Below, in pieces: positions 10,247 through 21,835 of a stretch of DNA of 64,000 nt. Numbering within the stretch: the stretch's first letter is position 1; the number at the start of each line of letters is the position of its first letter. A model generated the notes under the pieces. That model searched no databases, was not told where the DNA came from, and saw nothing but the letters and a program-made list of their open reading frames with translations. The position numbers and the translations under genes were made by a program. Source of the DNA: Liolophura sinensis (lineage: Eukaryota; Mollusca; Polyplacophora; Chitonida; Chitonidae); NCBI RefSeq assembly GCF_032854445.1, contig NW_027018109.1:1-64000 (forward strand), read 5' to 3'.

Positions 10247-11938
10247 ATCGCGACTGGTCATTACTATATTCAACTTTTGACTATAAGTTATGTGCCCTTC
10301 GGTAGCCCAGAAGACGTCAAATCTTTGGGCCAAGCCCATTTAACTCACCCAGCAATTGCCTTACTTCTAAGTGCAATACAATCTCAATGTCTTTATCTAC
10401 GTGTAGAAAAACTACACCATTTCTACGTGAAAAACACAAGGTACTTGATACAGTCTGCTGTAAAAAGTACAACTGAACACTGACCCATTTTAGTAAGGTG
10501 CCAAAAGATGCGGAATTGAGCCAGGCATCGGCAGCTGTTGAAAAATTGCAAATTTCCCTGGTTTCCATGGAGTAAGAGCCGTTGCTGGGCACGTGATTAT
10601 GACATAAATGATCATTCAATTGTCACTACAGCCAAAAGTATTGGTCGGAGAGCAACGCGGTTTGCACCATTCGATTTCTTGTCACAAAATACGTCGGATT
10701 AGCCTCTTACCAGAAGCACTGGAACAGTTTTTCTACTTTTGCATTTTTGCCTGGTCTTTTTGTTAATTGAAATCGGCTACACTGTACTCTGTACAATCGC
10801 GACTGATCATTACTATATTCAACTTTTGACTATAAGTTATGTGCCCTTCGGTAGCCCAGAAGACCTGAAATCTTTGGGCCAAGCCCATTTAACTCACCCA
10901 GCAATTGCCTTACTTCTAAGTGCAAGACAATCTCAATGTCTTTATCTACGTGTAGAAAAACTACACCATTTGTACGTGAAAACCACAAGGTACTTGATAC
11001 AGTCTGCTGTAAAAAGTACAACTGAACACTGACCCACTTCAGTAAGGTGCCAAAAGATGCGGAATTGAGCCAGGCATCGGCAGCTGTTGAAAAATTGCAA
11101 ATTTCCCTGGTTTCCATGGAGTAAGAGCCGTTGCTGGGCACGTGATTATGACATCAATGATCATTGATCTGTCGCTACAGCCAAAAGTATTGGTCGGAGA
11201 GCAACGCGGTTTGCACCATTCGATTTCTCGTCACAAAATACGTCGGATTAGGCTCTTACTAGTAGCACTGGAACAGTTTTTCCACTTTTGCATTTTTGCC
11301 TGGTCTTTTTGTTAATTGAAATCGGCTAAACTGTACTCTGTACAATCGCGACCGGTCATTACTATATTCAACTTTTGACTATAAGTTATGTGCCCTTCGG
11401 TAGCCCAGAAGACGTCAAATCTTTCGGCCAAGCCCATTTAACTCACCCAGCAATTGTCTTACTTCTAAGTCCAAGACAATCTCAATGTCTTTATCTACGT
11501 GTAGAAAAACCAGACCATTTGTACATAAAAAACACAAGGTACTTGATACAGTCTGCTGTAAAAAGTACAACTAAACACTGACCCACATTTATAAGGTGCC
11601 AAAAGATGTGGAATTGGGCCAGGCATCGGCAGCTGTTAAAAAATTGCAAATATCCCTGGTTTCCATGGAGTAAGAGCCGTTGCTGGGCACGTGATTATGA
11701 CATCAATGATTATTGATCTGTCGCTACAGCCAAAAGTATTGGTCGGAGAGCAACGCGGTTTGCACCATTCGATTTCTCGTCACAAAATACGTCGGATTAG
11801 GCTCTTACTAGTAGCACTGGAACAGTTTTTCCACTTTTGCATTTTTGCTTCGTCTTTTTGTTAATTGAAATCGGCTAAACTGTACTCTGTACAATCGCGA
11901 CTGGTCATTACTATATTCAACTTTTGACTATAAGTTAT

Positions 11939-14900
11939 GTGCCCTTCGGTAGCCCAGAAGACCTGAAATCTTTGGGCTAAGCCCATTTAACTCACCCAGC
12001 AATTGTCTTACTTCTAAGTCCAAGACAATCTCAATGTCTTTATCTACGTGTAGAAAAACCAGACCATTTGTACATAAAAAACACAAGGTACTTGATACAG
12101 TCTGCTGTAAAAAGTACAACTAAACACTGACCCACATTTTTAAGGTGCCAAAAGATGCAGAATTGGGCCAGGCATCGGCAGCTGTTAAAAAATTGCAAAT
12201 ATCACTGGTTTCCATGGAGTAAGAGCCGTTGCTGGGCACGTGATTATGACATCAATGATCAATCAATTGTCGCTACAGCCAAAAGTATTGGTTGGAGAGC
12301 AACGCGGTTTGCACCATTCGATTTCTCGTCACAAAATACGTCGGATTAGCCTCTTACCAGCAGCACTGGAACAGTTTTTCCACTTTTGCATTTTTTGCCT
12401 GGTCTTTTTGTTAATTGAAATCGGCTACACTGTACTCTGTACAATCGCGACTGGTCATTACTATATTCAACTTTTGATTATAAGTTATGTGCCCTTCGGT
12501 AGCCCAGAAGACGTCAAATCTTTGGGCTAAGCCCATTTAACTCACCCAGCAATTGCCTTACTTCTAAGTCCAAGACAATCTCAATGTCTTTATCTACGTG
12601 TAGAAAAACCAGACCATTTGTACGTAAAAAACACAAGGTACTTGATACAGTCTGCTGTGAAAAGTACAACTAAACACTGACCCACATTTATAAGGTGCCA
12701 AAAGATGCGGAATTGAGCCAGGCATCGGCAGCTGTTGAAAAATTGCAAATTTCCCTGGTTTCCATGGAGTAAGAGCCGTTGCTGGGCACGTGATTATGAC
12801 ATCAATGATAAATCAATTGTCGCAACAGCCAAAAGTATTGGTTGGAGAGCAACGCGGTTTGCACCATTCGATTTCTCGTCACAAAATATGTCGGATTAGC
12901 CTCTTAACAGCAGCACTGGAACAGTTTTTCCACTTTTGCATTTTTACCTGGTCTTTTTGTTAATTGAAATCGGCTACACTGTACTCTGTACAATCGCGAC
13001 TGGTCATTACTATATTCAACTTTTGATTATAAGTTATGTGCCCTTCGGTAGCCCAGAAGACGTCAAATCTTTGGGCCAAGCCCATTTAACTCACCCAGCA
13101 ATTGTCTTACTTCTAAGTCCAAGACAATCTCAATGTCTTTATCTACGTTTAGAAAAACCAGACCATTTGTACATAAAAAACACAAGGTACTTGATACAGT
13201 CTGCTGTGAAAAGTACAACTAAACACTGACCCACATTTATAAGGTGCCAAAAGATGCGGAATTGAGCCAGGCATCGGCAGCTGTTGAAAAATTGCAAATT
13301 TCCCTGGTTTCCATGGAGTAAGAGCCATTGCTGGGCACGTGATTATGACATAAATAATCATTCAATTGTCACTACAGCCAAAAGTATTGGTCGGAGAGCA
13401 ACGCGGTTTGCACCATTCGATTTCTCGTCACAAAATACGTCGGATCAGGCTGTTACTAGGAGCACTGGAACAGTTTTTCCACTTTTACATTTTTGCCTGG
13501 TCTTTTTGTTAATTGAAATCGGCTACACTGTACTCTGTACAATCGCGACTGGTCATTACTATATTCAACTTTTGACTATAAGTTATGTGCCCTTCGGTAG
13601 CCCAGAAGACCTGAAATCTTTGGGCCAAGCCCATTTAACTCACACAGCAATTGCCTTACTTCTAAGTCCAAGACAATCTCAATGTCTTTATCTACGTGTA
13701 GAAAAACCAGACCGTTTGTACATAAAAAACACAAGGTACTTGATACAGTCTGCTGTAAAAAGTACAACTAAACACTGACCCACATTTATAAGGTGCCAAA
13801 TAATGTGGAATTGGGCAAGGCATCGGCAGCTGTTAAAAAATTGCAAATATCCCTGGTTTCCATGGAGTAAGAGCCGTTGCTGGGCACGTAATTATGACAT
13901 CAATAATCATTGATTTGTCGCTACAGCCAAAAGTATTGGTCGGAGAGCAACGCAGTTTGCACCATTCGATTTCTCGTCACAAAATACGTCGGATTAGCCT
14001 CTTACCAGCAGCACTGGAACGGTTTTTCCACTTTTGCATTTTTGCTTCGTCTTTTTGTTAATTGAAATCGGCTACACTGTACTCTGTACAATCGCGACTG
14101 GTCATTACTATATTCAACTTTTGACTATAAGTTATGTGCCCTTCGGTAGCCCAGAAGACGTCAAATTTTTGGGCTAAGCCCGTTTAACTCACCCAGCAAT
14201 TGCCTTACTTCTAAGTGCAAGACAATCTCAATGTCTTTATCTACGTGTAGAAAAACCACACCATTTGTACGTGAAAAACACAAGGTACTTGATACAGTCT
14301 GCTGTAAAAAGTACAACTGAACACTAACCCACTTCAGTAAGGTGCCAAAAGATGCGGAATTGAGCCAGGCATCGGCAGCTGTTTAAAAATTGCAAATTTC
14401 CCTGGTTTCCATGGAGTAAGAGCCGTTGCTACGCACGTGATTATGACATAAATGATCATTCAATTGTCGCTACAGCCAAAAGTATTGGTCGGACAGCAAC
14501 GGGGATTGCACCATTCGATTTCTCGTCACAAAATACGTCGGATCAGGCTGTTACTAGTAGCACTGGAACAGTTTTTCCACTTTTGCATTTTTGCCTGGTC
14601 TTTTTGTTAATTGAAATCGGCTACACTGCACTCTGTACAATCGCGACTGGTCATTACTATATTCAACTTTTGACTATAAGTTATGTGCCCTTCGGTAGCC
14701 CAGAAGACCTGAAATCTTTGGGCTAAGCCCATTTAACTCACCCAGCAATTGTCTTACTTCTAAGTCCAAGACAATCTCAATGTCTTTATCTACGTGTAGA
14801 AAAACCAGACCATTTGTACATAAAAAACACAAGGTACTTGATACAGTCTGCTGTAAAAAGTACAACTAAACACTGACCCACATTTTTAAGGTGCCAAAAG

Positions 14901-17429
14901 ATGCAGAATTGGGCCAGGCATCGGCAGCTGTTAAAAAATTGCAAATATCACTGGTTTCCATGGAGTAAGAGCCGTTGCTGGGCACGTGATTATGACATCA
15001 ATGATCAATCAATTGTCGCTACAGCCAAAAGTATTGGTTGGAGAGCAACGCGGTTTGCACCATTCGATTTCTCGTCACAAAATACGTCGGATTAGCCTCT
15101 TACCAGCAGCACTGGAACAGTTTTTCCACTTTTGCATTTTTTGCCTGGTCTTTTTGTTAATTGAAATCGGCTACACTGTACTCTGTACAATCGCGACTGG
15201 TCATTACTATATTCAACTTTTGATTATAAGTTATGTGCCCTTCGGTAGCCCAGAAGACGTCAAATCTTTGGGCTAAGCCCATTTAACTCACCCAGCAATT
15301 GCCTTACTTCTAAGTCCAAGACAATCTCAATGTCTTTATCTACGTGTAGAAAAACCAGACCATTTGTACGTAAAAAACACAAGGTACTTGATACAGTCTG
15401 CTGTGAAAAGTACAACTAAACACTGACCCACATTTATAAGGTGCCAAAAGATGCGGAATTGAGCCAGGCATCGGCAGCTGTTGAAAAATTGCAAATTTCC
15501 CTGGTTTCCATGGAGTAAGAGCCGTTGCTGGGCACGTGATTATGACATCAATGATAAATCAATTGTCGCAACAGCCAAAAGTATTGGTTGGAGAGCAACG
15601 CGGTTTGCACCATTCGATTTCTCGTCACAAAATATGTCGGATTAGCCTCTTAACAGCAGCACTGGAACAGTTTTTCCACTTTTGCATTTTTACCTGGTCT
15701 TTTTGTTAATTGAAATCGGCTACACTGTACTCTGTACAATCGCGACTGGTCATTACTATATTCAACTTTTGATTATAAGTTATGTGCCCTTCGGTAGCCC
15801 AGAAGACGTCAAATCTTTGGGCCAAGCCCATTTAACTCACCCAGCAATTGTCTTACTTCTAAGTCCAAGACAATCTCAATGTCTTTATCTACGTTTAGAA
15901 AAACCAGACCATTTGTACATAAAAAACACAAGGTACTTGATACAGTCTGCTGTGAAAAGTACAACTAAACACTGACCCACATTTATAAGGTGCCAAAAGA
16001 TGCGGAATTGAGCCAGGCATCGGCAGCTGTTGAAAAATTGCAAATTTCCCTGGTTTCCATGGAGTAAGAGCCATTGCTGGGCACGTGATTATGACATAAA
16101 TAATCATTCAATTGTCACTACAGCCAAAAGTATTGGTCGGAGAGCAACGCGGTTTGCACCATTCGATTTCTCGTCACAAAATACGTCGGATCAGGCTGTT
16201 ACTAGTAGCACTGGAACAGTTTTTCCACTTTTACATTTTTGCCTGGTCTTTTTGTTAATTGAAATCGGCTACACTGTACTCTGTACAATCGCGACTGGTC
16301 ATTACTATATTCAACTTTTGACTATAAGTTATGTGCCCTTCGGTAGCCCAGAAGACCTGAAATCTTTGGGCCAAGCCCATTTAACTCACCCAGCAATTGC
16401 CTTACTTCTAAGTCCAAGACAATCTCAATGTCTTTATCTACGTGTAGAAAAACCAGACCGTTTGTACATAAAAAACACAAGGTACTTGATACAGTCTGCT
16501 GTAAAAAGTACAACTAAACACTAACCCACATTTATAAGGTGCCAAATAATGTGGAATTGGGCAAGGCATCGGCAGCTGTTAAAAAATTGCAAATATCCCT
16601 GGTTTCCATGGAGTAAGAGCCGTTGCTGGGCACGTAATTATGACATCAATAATCATTGATTTGTCGCTACAGCCAAAAGTATTGGTCGGAGAGCAACGCA
16701 GTTTGCACCATTCGATTTCTCGTCACAAAATACGTCGGATTAGCCTCTTACCAGCAGCACTGGAACGGTTTTTCCACTTTTGCATTTTTGCTTCGTCTTT
16801 TTGTTAATTGAAATCGGCTACACTGTACTCTGTACAATCGCGACTGGTCATTACTATATTCAACTTTTGACTATAAGTTATGTGCCCTTCGGTAGCCCAG
16901 AAGACGTCAAATTTTGGGCTAAGCCCGTTTAACTCACCCAGCAATTGCCTTACTTCTAAGTGCAAGACAATCTCAATGTCTTTATCTACGTGTAGAAAAA
17001 CCACACCATTTGTACGTGAAAAACACAAGGTACTTGATACAGTCTGCTGTAAAAAGTACAACTGAACACTAACCCACTTCAGTAAGGTGCCAAAAGATGC
17101 GGAATTGAGCCAGGCATCGGCAGCTGTTTAAAAATTGCAAATTTCCCTGGTTTCCATGGAGTAAGAGCCGTTGCTACGCACGTGATTATGACATAAATGA
17201 TCATTCAATTGTCGCTACAGCCAAAAGTATTGGTCGGACAGCAACGGGGATTGCACCATTCGATTTCTCGTCACAAAATACGTCGGATCAGGCTGTTACT
17301 AGTAGCACTGGAACAGTTTTTCCACTTTTGCATTTTTGCCTGGTCTTTTTGTTAATTGAAATCGGCTACACTGTACTCTGTACAATCGCGACTGGTCATT
17401 ACTATATTCAACTTTTGACTATAAGTTAT
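11939..17429 (+). repeat. Tandem duplication of a pentamer (i-j-k-l-m), 2 x ~2746 bp
   Basis: Monomers at 11939, 12489, 13038, 13587 and 14136 are repeated in the same order at 14685, 15235, 15784, 16333 and 16882, offset by 2746 bp. Type-specific marks are shared, for example 'caaatatcactgg', 'gtcgcaacagcc', 'ctacgtttag', 'gagccattgc' and 'ggtgccaaataatgtgg'. By eye the two copies differ at only a handful of bases: 'actaggagcac' versus 'actagtagcac', 'cacacagca' versus 'cacccagca', 'cactgaccc' versus 'cactaaccc', and one T fewer near 16907. This indicates a very recent event. The junction lies between 14624 and 14724, where type m runs into type i. Confidence 0.92.
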
Positions 17430-20400
17430 GTGCCCTTCGGTAGCCCAGAAGACCTGAAATCTTTGGGCAAAGCCCATTTAACTCACCCAGCAATTGCCTT
17501 ACTTCTAAGTCCAAGACAATCTCAATGTCTTTATCTACGTGTAGAAAAACCAGACCGTTTGTACATAAAAAACACAAGGTACTTGATACAGTCTGCTGTA
17601 AAAAGTACAACTGAACACTGACCCACATTTATAAGGTGCCAAAAGATGTGGAATTGGGCCAGGGATCGGCAGCTGTTAAAAAATTGCAAATATCCCTGGT
17701 TTCCATGGAGTAAGAGCCGTTGCTGGGCACGTGATTATGACATCAATGATCATTGATCTGTCGCTACAGCCAAAAGTATTGGTCGGAGAGCAACGCGGTT
17801 TGCACCATTCGATTTCTCGTCACAAAATACGTCGGGTTAGCCTCTTACTAGTAGCACTGGAACAGTTTTTCCACTTTTGCATTTTTGCTTCGTCTTTTTG
17901 TTAATTGAAATCGGCTACACTGTACTCTGTACAATCGCGACTGGTCATTACTATATTTAACTTTTGACTATAAGTTATGTGCCTTTCGGTAGCCCAGAAG
18001 ACGTCAAATCTTTCGGCCAAGCCCATTTAACTCACCCAGCAATTGTCTTACTTCTAAGTCCAAGACAATCTCAATGTCTTTATCTACGTGTAGAAAAACC
18101 AGACCATTTGTACATAAAAAACACAAGGTACTTGATACAGTCTGCTGTAAAAAGTACAACTAAACACTGACCCACATTTATAAGGTGCCAAAAGATGTGG
18201 AATTGGGCCAGGCATCGGCAGCTGTTAAAAAATTGCAAATATCCCTGGTTTCCATGGAGTAAGAGCCGTTGCTGGGCACGTGATTATGACATCAATGATC
18301 ATTGATCTGTCGCTACAGCCAAAAGTATTGGTCGGAGAGCAACGCGGTTTGCACCATTCGATTTCTCGTCACAAAATACGTCGGATTAGGCTCTTACTAG
18401 TAGCACTGGAACAGTTTTTCCACTTTTGCATTTTTGCTTCATCTTTTTGTTAATTGAAATCGGCTAAACTGTACTCTGTACAATCGCGACTGGTCATTAC
18501 TATATTCAACTTTTGACTATAAGTTATGTGCTCTTCGGTAGCCCAGAAGACCTGAAATCTTTGGGCTAAGCCCATTTAACTCACCCAGCAATTGTCTTAC
18601 TTCTAAGTGCAAGACAATCTCAATGTCTTTATCTACGTGTAGAAAAACCACACCATTTGTACATAAAAAACACAAGGTACTTGATACAGTCTGCTGTAAA
18701 AAGTACAACTGAACACTAACCCACTTCAGTAAGGTGCCAAAAGATGCGGAATTGAGCCAGGCATCGGCAGCTGTTGAAAAATTGCAAATTTCCCTGGTTT
18801 CCATGGAGTAAGAGCCGTTGCTGGGCACGTGATTATGACATCAATGATCATTGATCTGTCGCTACAGCCAAAAGTATTGGTCGGAGAGCAACGCGGTTTG
18901 CACCATTCGATTTCTCGTCACAAAATACGTCGGATTAGGCTCTTACTAGTAGCACTGGAACAGTTTTTTCCACTTTTGCATTTTTGCCTGGTCTTTTTGT
19001 TAATTGAAACCGGCTAAACTGTACTCTGTACAATCGCGACTGGTCATTACTATATTCAACTTTTGACTATAAGTTATGTGCCCTTCGGTAGCCCAGAAGA
19101 CGTCAAATCTTTCGGCTAAGCCCATTTAACTCACCCAGCAATTGTCTTACTTCTAAGTCCAAGACAATCTCAATGTCTTTATCTACGTGTAGAAAAACCA
19201 CACCATTTGTACGTGAAAAACACAAGGTACTTGATACAGTCTGCTGTAAAAAGTACAACTGAACACTGACCCACATTTATAAGGTGCCAAAAGATGTGGA
19301 ATTGGGCCAGGGATCGGCAGCTGTTAAAAAATTGCAAATATCCCTGGTTTCCATGGAGTAAGAGCCGTTGCTGGGCACGTGATTATGACATCAATGATCA
19401 TTGATCTGTCGCTACAGCCAAAAGTATTGGTCGGAGAGCAACGCGGTTTGCACCATTCGATTTTTCGTCACAAAATACGTCGGATTAGCCTCTTACTAGT
19501 AGCACTGGAACAGTTTTTCCACTTTTGCATTTTTGCTTCGTCTTTTTGTTAATTGAAATCGGCTACACTGTACTCTGTACAATCGCGACTGGTCATTACT
19601 ATATTCAACTTTTGACTATAAGTTATGTGCCTTTCGGTAGCCCAGAAGACGTCAAATCTTTCGGCTAAGCCCATTTAACTCACCCAGCAATTGTCTTACT
19701 TCTAAGTCCAAGACAATCTCAATGTCTTTATCTACGTGTAGAAAAACCACACCATTTGTACATAAAAAACACAAGGTACTTGATACAGTCTGCTGTAAAA
19801 AGTACAACTAAACACTGACCCACATTTATAAGGTGCCAAAAGATGTGGAATTGGGCCAGGCATCGGCAGCTGTTAAAAAATTGCAAATATCCCTGGTTTC
19901 CATGGAGTAAGAGCCGTTGCTGGGCACGTGATTATGACATCAATGATCATTGATCTGTCGCTACAGCCAAAAGTATTGGTCGGAGAGCAACGCGGTTTGC
20001 ACCATTCGATTTCTCGTCACAAAATACGTCGGATTAGGCTCTTACTAGTAGCACTGGAACAGTTTTTCCACTTTTGCATTTTTGCTTCGTCTTTTTGTTA
20101 ATTGAAATCGGCTAAACTGTACTCTGTACAATCGCGACTGGTCATTACTATATTCAACTTTTGACTATAAGTTATGTGCTCTTCGGTAGCCCAGAAGACC
20201 TGAAATCTTTGGGCTAAGCCCATTTAACTCACCCAGCAATTGTCTTACTTCTAAGTGCAAGACAATCTCAATGTCTTTATCTACGTGTAGAAAAACCACA
20301 CCATTTGTACATAAAAAACACAAGGTACTTGATACAGTCTGCTGTAAAAAGTACAACTAAACACTGACCCACATTTATAAGGTGCCAAAAGATGTGGAAT

Positions 20401-20724
20401 TGGGCCAGGCATCGGCAGCTGTTAAAAAATTGCAAATATCCCTGGTTTCCATGGAGTAAGAGCCGTTGCTGGGCACGTGATTATGACATCAATAATCATT
20501 GATCTGTCGCTACAGCCAAAAGTATTGGTCGGAGAGCAACGCGGTTTGCACCATTCGATTTCTCGTCACAAAATACGTCGGATTAGCCTCTTACCAGCAG
20601 CACTGGAACAGTTTTTCCACTTTTGCATTTTTGCTTCGTCTTTTTGTTAATTGAAATCGGCTACACTGTACTCTGTACAATCGCGACTGGTCATTACTAT
20701 ATTCAACTTTTGACTATAAGTTAT
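17430..20724 (+). repeat. Trimer present twice (2 x ~1648 bp)
   Basis: Monomers at 17430, 17979 and 18528 resemble those at 19078, 19627 and 20176. Rare anchor variants confirm the pairing: 'gtgcctttcggtag' only at 17979 and 19627, and 'gtgctcttcggtag' only at 18528 and 20176. The first member of each trimer shares 'gccagggatcgg'. The first half of the 17430 copy and the second half of the 20176 copy differ from their partners, so the exchanged segment is shifted relative to my anchor. Several copies have 'catcaatgatcattgatctg', which contains a 14-bp perfect palindrome. Confidence 0.85.
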
Positions 20725-21835
20725 GTGCCCTTCGGTAGCCCAGAAGACCTGAAATCTTTGGGCTAAGCCCATTTAACTCACCCAGCAATTGCCTTACTTC
20801 TAAGTCCAAGACAATCTCAATGTCTTTATCTACGTGTAGAAAAACCACACCATTTGTACGTGAAAAACACAAGGTACTTGATACAGTCTGCTGTAAAAAA
20901 GTACAACTGAACACTAACCCACTTCAGTAAGGTGCAAAAGGTGCGGAATTGAGCCAGGCATCGGCAGCTGTTTAAAAATTGCAATTTCCCTGGTTTCCAT
21001 GGAGTAAGAGCCGTTGCTACGCACGTGATTATGACATAAATGATCATTCAATTGTCGCTACAGCCAAAAGTATTGGTCGGAGAGCAACGCGGATTGCACC
21101 ATTCGATTTTTCGTCACAAAATACGTCGGATCAGACTGTTACTAGTAGCACTGGAACAGTTTTTCCACTTTTGCATTTTTTGCCTGTCTTTTTGTAATTG
21201 AAATCGGCTACACTGTACTCTGTACAATCGCGACTGGTCATTACTATATTTAACTTTTGACTATAAGTTATGTGCCCTTCGGTAGCCCAGAAGACCTGAA
21301 ATCTTTGGGCCAAGCCCATTTAACTCACCCAGCAATTGCCTCACTTCTAAGTCCAAGACAATCTCAATGTCTTTATCTACGTGTAGAAAAACCAGACCGT
21401 TTGTACATAAAAAACACAAGGTACTTGATACAGTCAGCTGTAAAAAGTACAACTAAACACTGACCCCACATTTTTAAGGTGCAAAAGATGCAGAATTGGG
21501 CCAGGCATCGGCAGCTGTTAAAAAATTGCAAATATCCCTGGTTTCCATGGAGTAAGAGCCGTTGCTGGGCACGTGATTATGACATAAATGATCATGACAT
21601 AAATGATCATTCAATTGTCACTACAGCCAAAAGTATTGGTCGGAGAGCAACGCGGTTTGCACCATTCGATTTCTCGTCACAAAATACGTCGGATTAGCCT
21701 CTTACCAGAAGCACTGGAACAGTTTTTCCACTTTTGCATTTTTGCCTTGTCTTTTTGTTAATTGAAATCGGCTACACTGTACTCTGCATAATCGCGACTG
21801 GTCATTACTATATTCAACTTTTGACTATAAGTTAT
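20725..21835 (+). repeat. Two irregular monomers with indels
   Basis: The monomers at 20725 (547 bp) and 21272 (564 bp) depart from the strict 549-bp length. Short deletions and insertions include 'gtaaaaaagtac', 'gcaatttccc', 'gcctgtc', 'ttttgtaattg', 'gaccccaca' and 'ggtgcaaaag'. The second copy has a 15-bp tandem duplication. Marks such as 'gctacgcacgtg' and 'ggatcagactg' relate the first copy to type m. Its neighbour resembles type e in the middle and carries 'cagaagcac' and 'gccttgtc' at the end. Confidence 0.8.
21581..21610 (+). repeat. 15-bp tandem duplication inside a monomer
   Basis: The unit 'gacataaatgatcat' occurs twice back to back (21581-21595 and 21596-21610). Other monomers have it once. 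It lengthens this monomer to 564 bp and falls exactly in the hypervariable 'atgatcat' block. It is a single event in this window and was not spread by later amplification. Confidence 0.95.

Larger units (their letters stand above)
9743..10291 (+). repeat. Representative monomer (type e, 549 bp)
   Basis: A clean full-length copy used to describe the internal layout. In order it holds the anchor 'gtgcccttcggtag' (9743); a linked GTC/CTG marker (here CTG) just after 'agaagac'; a C/T site at 9782 that switches CAA and TAA; the near-palindrome 'tctacgtgtaga' (9847-9858); an imperfect hairpin (9892-9921); a CG/CA/TG dinucleotide at 9962-9963 (here CA); an E-box-like CACGTG (10041-10046); a hypervariable block (10056-10072); a second variable block (about 10150-10167); and a nearly invariant stretch beginning with 'tgtactctgtaca' (10234-10246). 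The same copy recurs almost unchanged at 5349, 35013 and 47091. Confidence 0.93.
8645..14684 (+). repeat. HOR segment c to m (11 monomers)
   Basis: Anchors run from 8645 to 14136 at 549-550 bp. The order c-d-e-f-g-h-i-j-k-l-m matches 33915-39953 and 45995-52034 monomer for monomer. Type l (13587) carries 'aatcattgatttgtcgc' and 'ggaacggtttttcc'. Type m (14136) carries 'cgtcaaatttttggg', 'gctacgcacgtg' and 'ggacagcaacggggattg'. Type i (11939) carries 'caaatatcactgg' and 'ttggttggagag'. The segment restores the h and i monomers that are fused in the preceding segment, and so serves as the intact reference for that junction. Confidence 0.88.

Noticed and set aside
9743-10291. snRNA, 5S rRNA, tRNA or spliced-leader gene in the monomer
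   Set aside because: I compared parts with remembered U1, U2, U4, U5, U6 and 5S hallmarks and with A/B box consensus. Only short chance likenesses such as 'tttgggctaag' were found.
9743-10291. Hammerhead ribozyme as in some satellite DNAs
   Set aside because: The core CTGATGA was not found on the plus strand, nor its reverse complement TCATCAG.
9743-10291. Threefold 183-bp subrepeat inside the monomer
   Set aside because: 549 equals 3 x 183, but comparing blocks by eye at that spacing showed no convincing similarity. A computed self-alignment would settle it.
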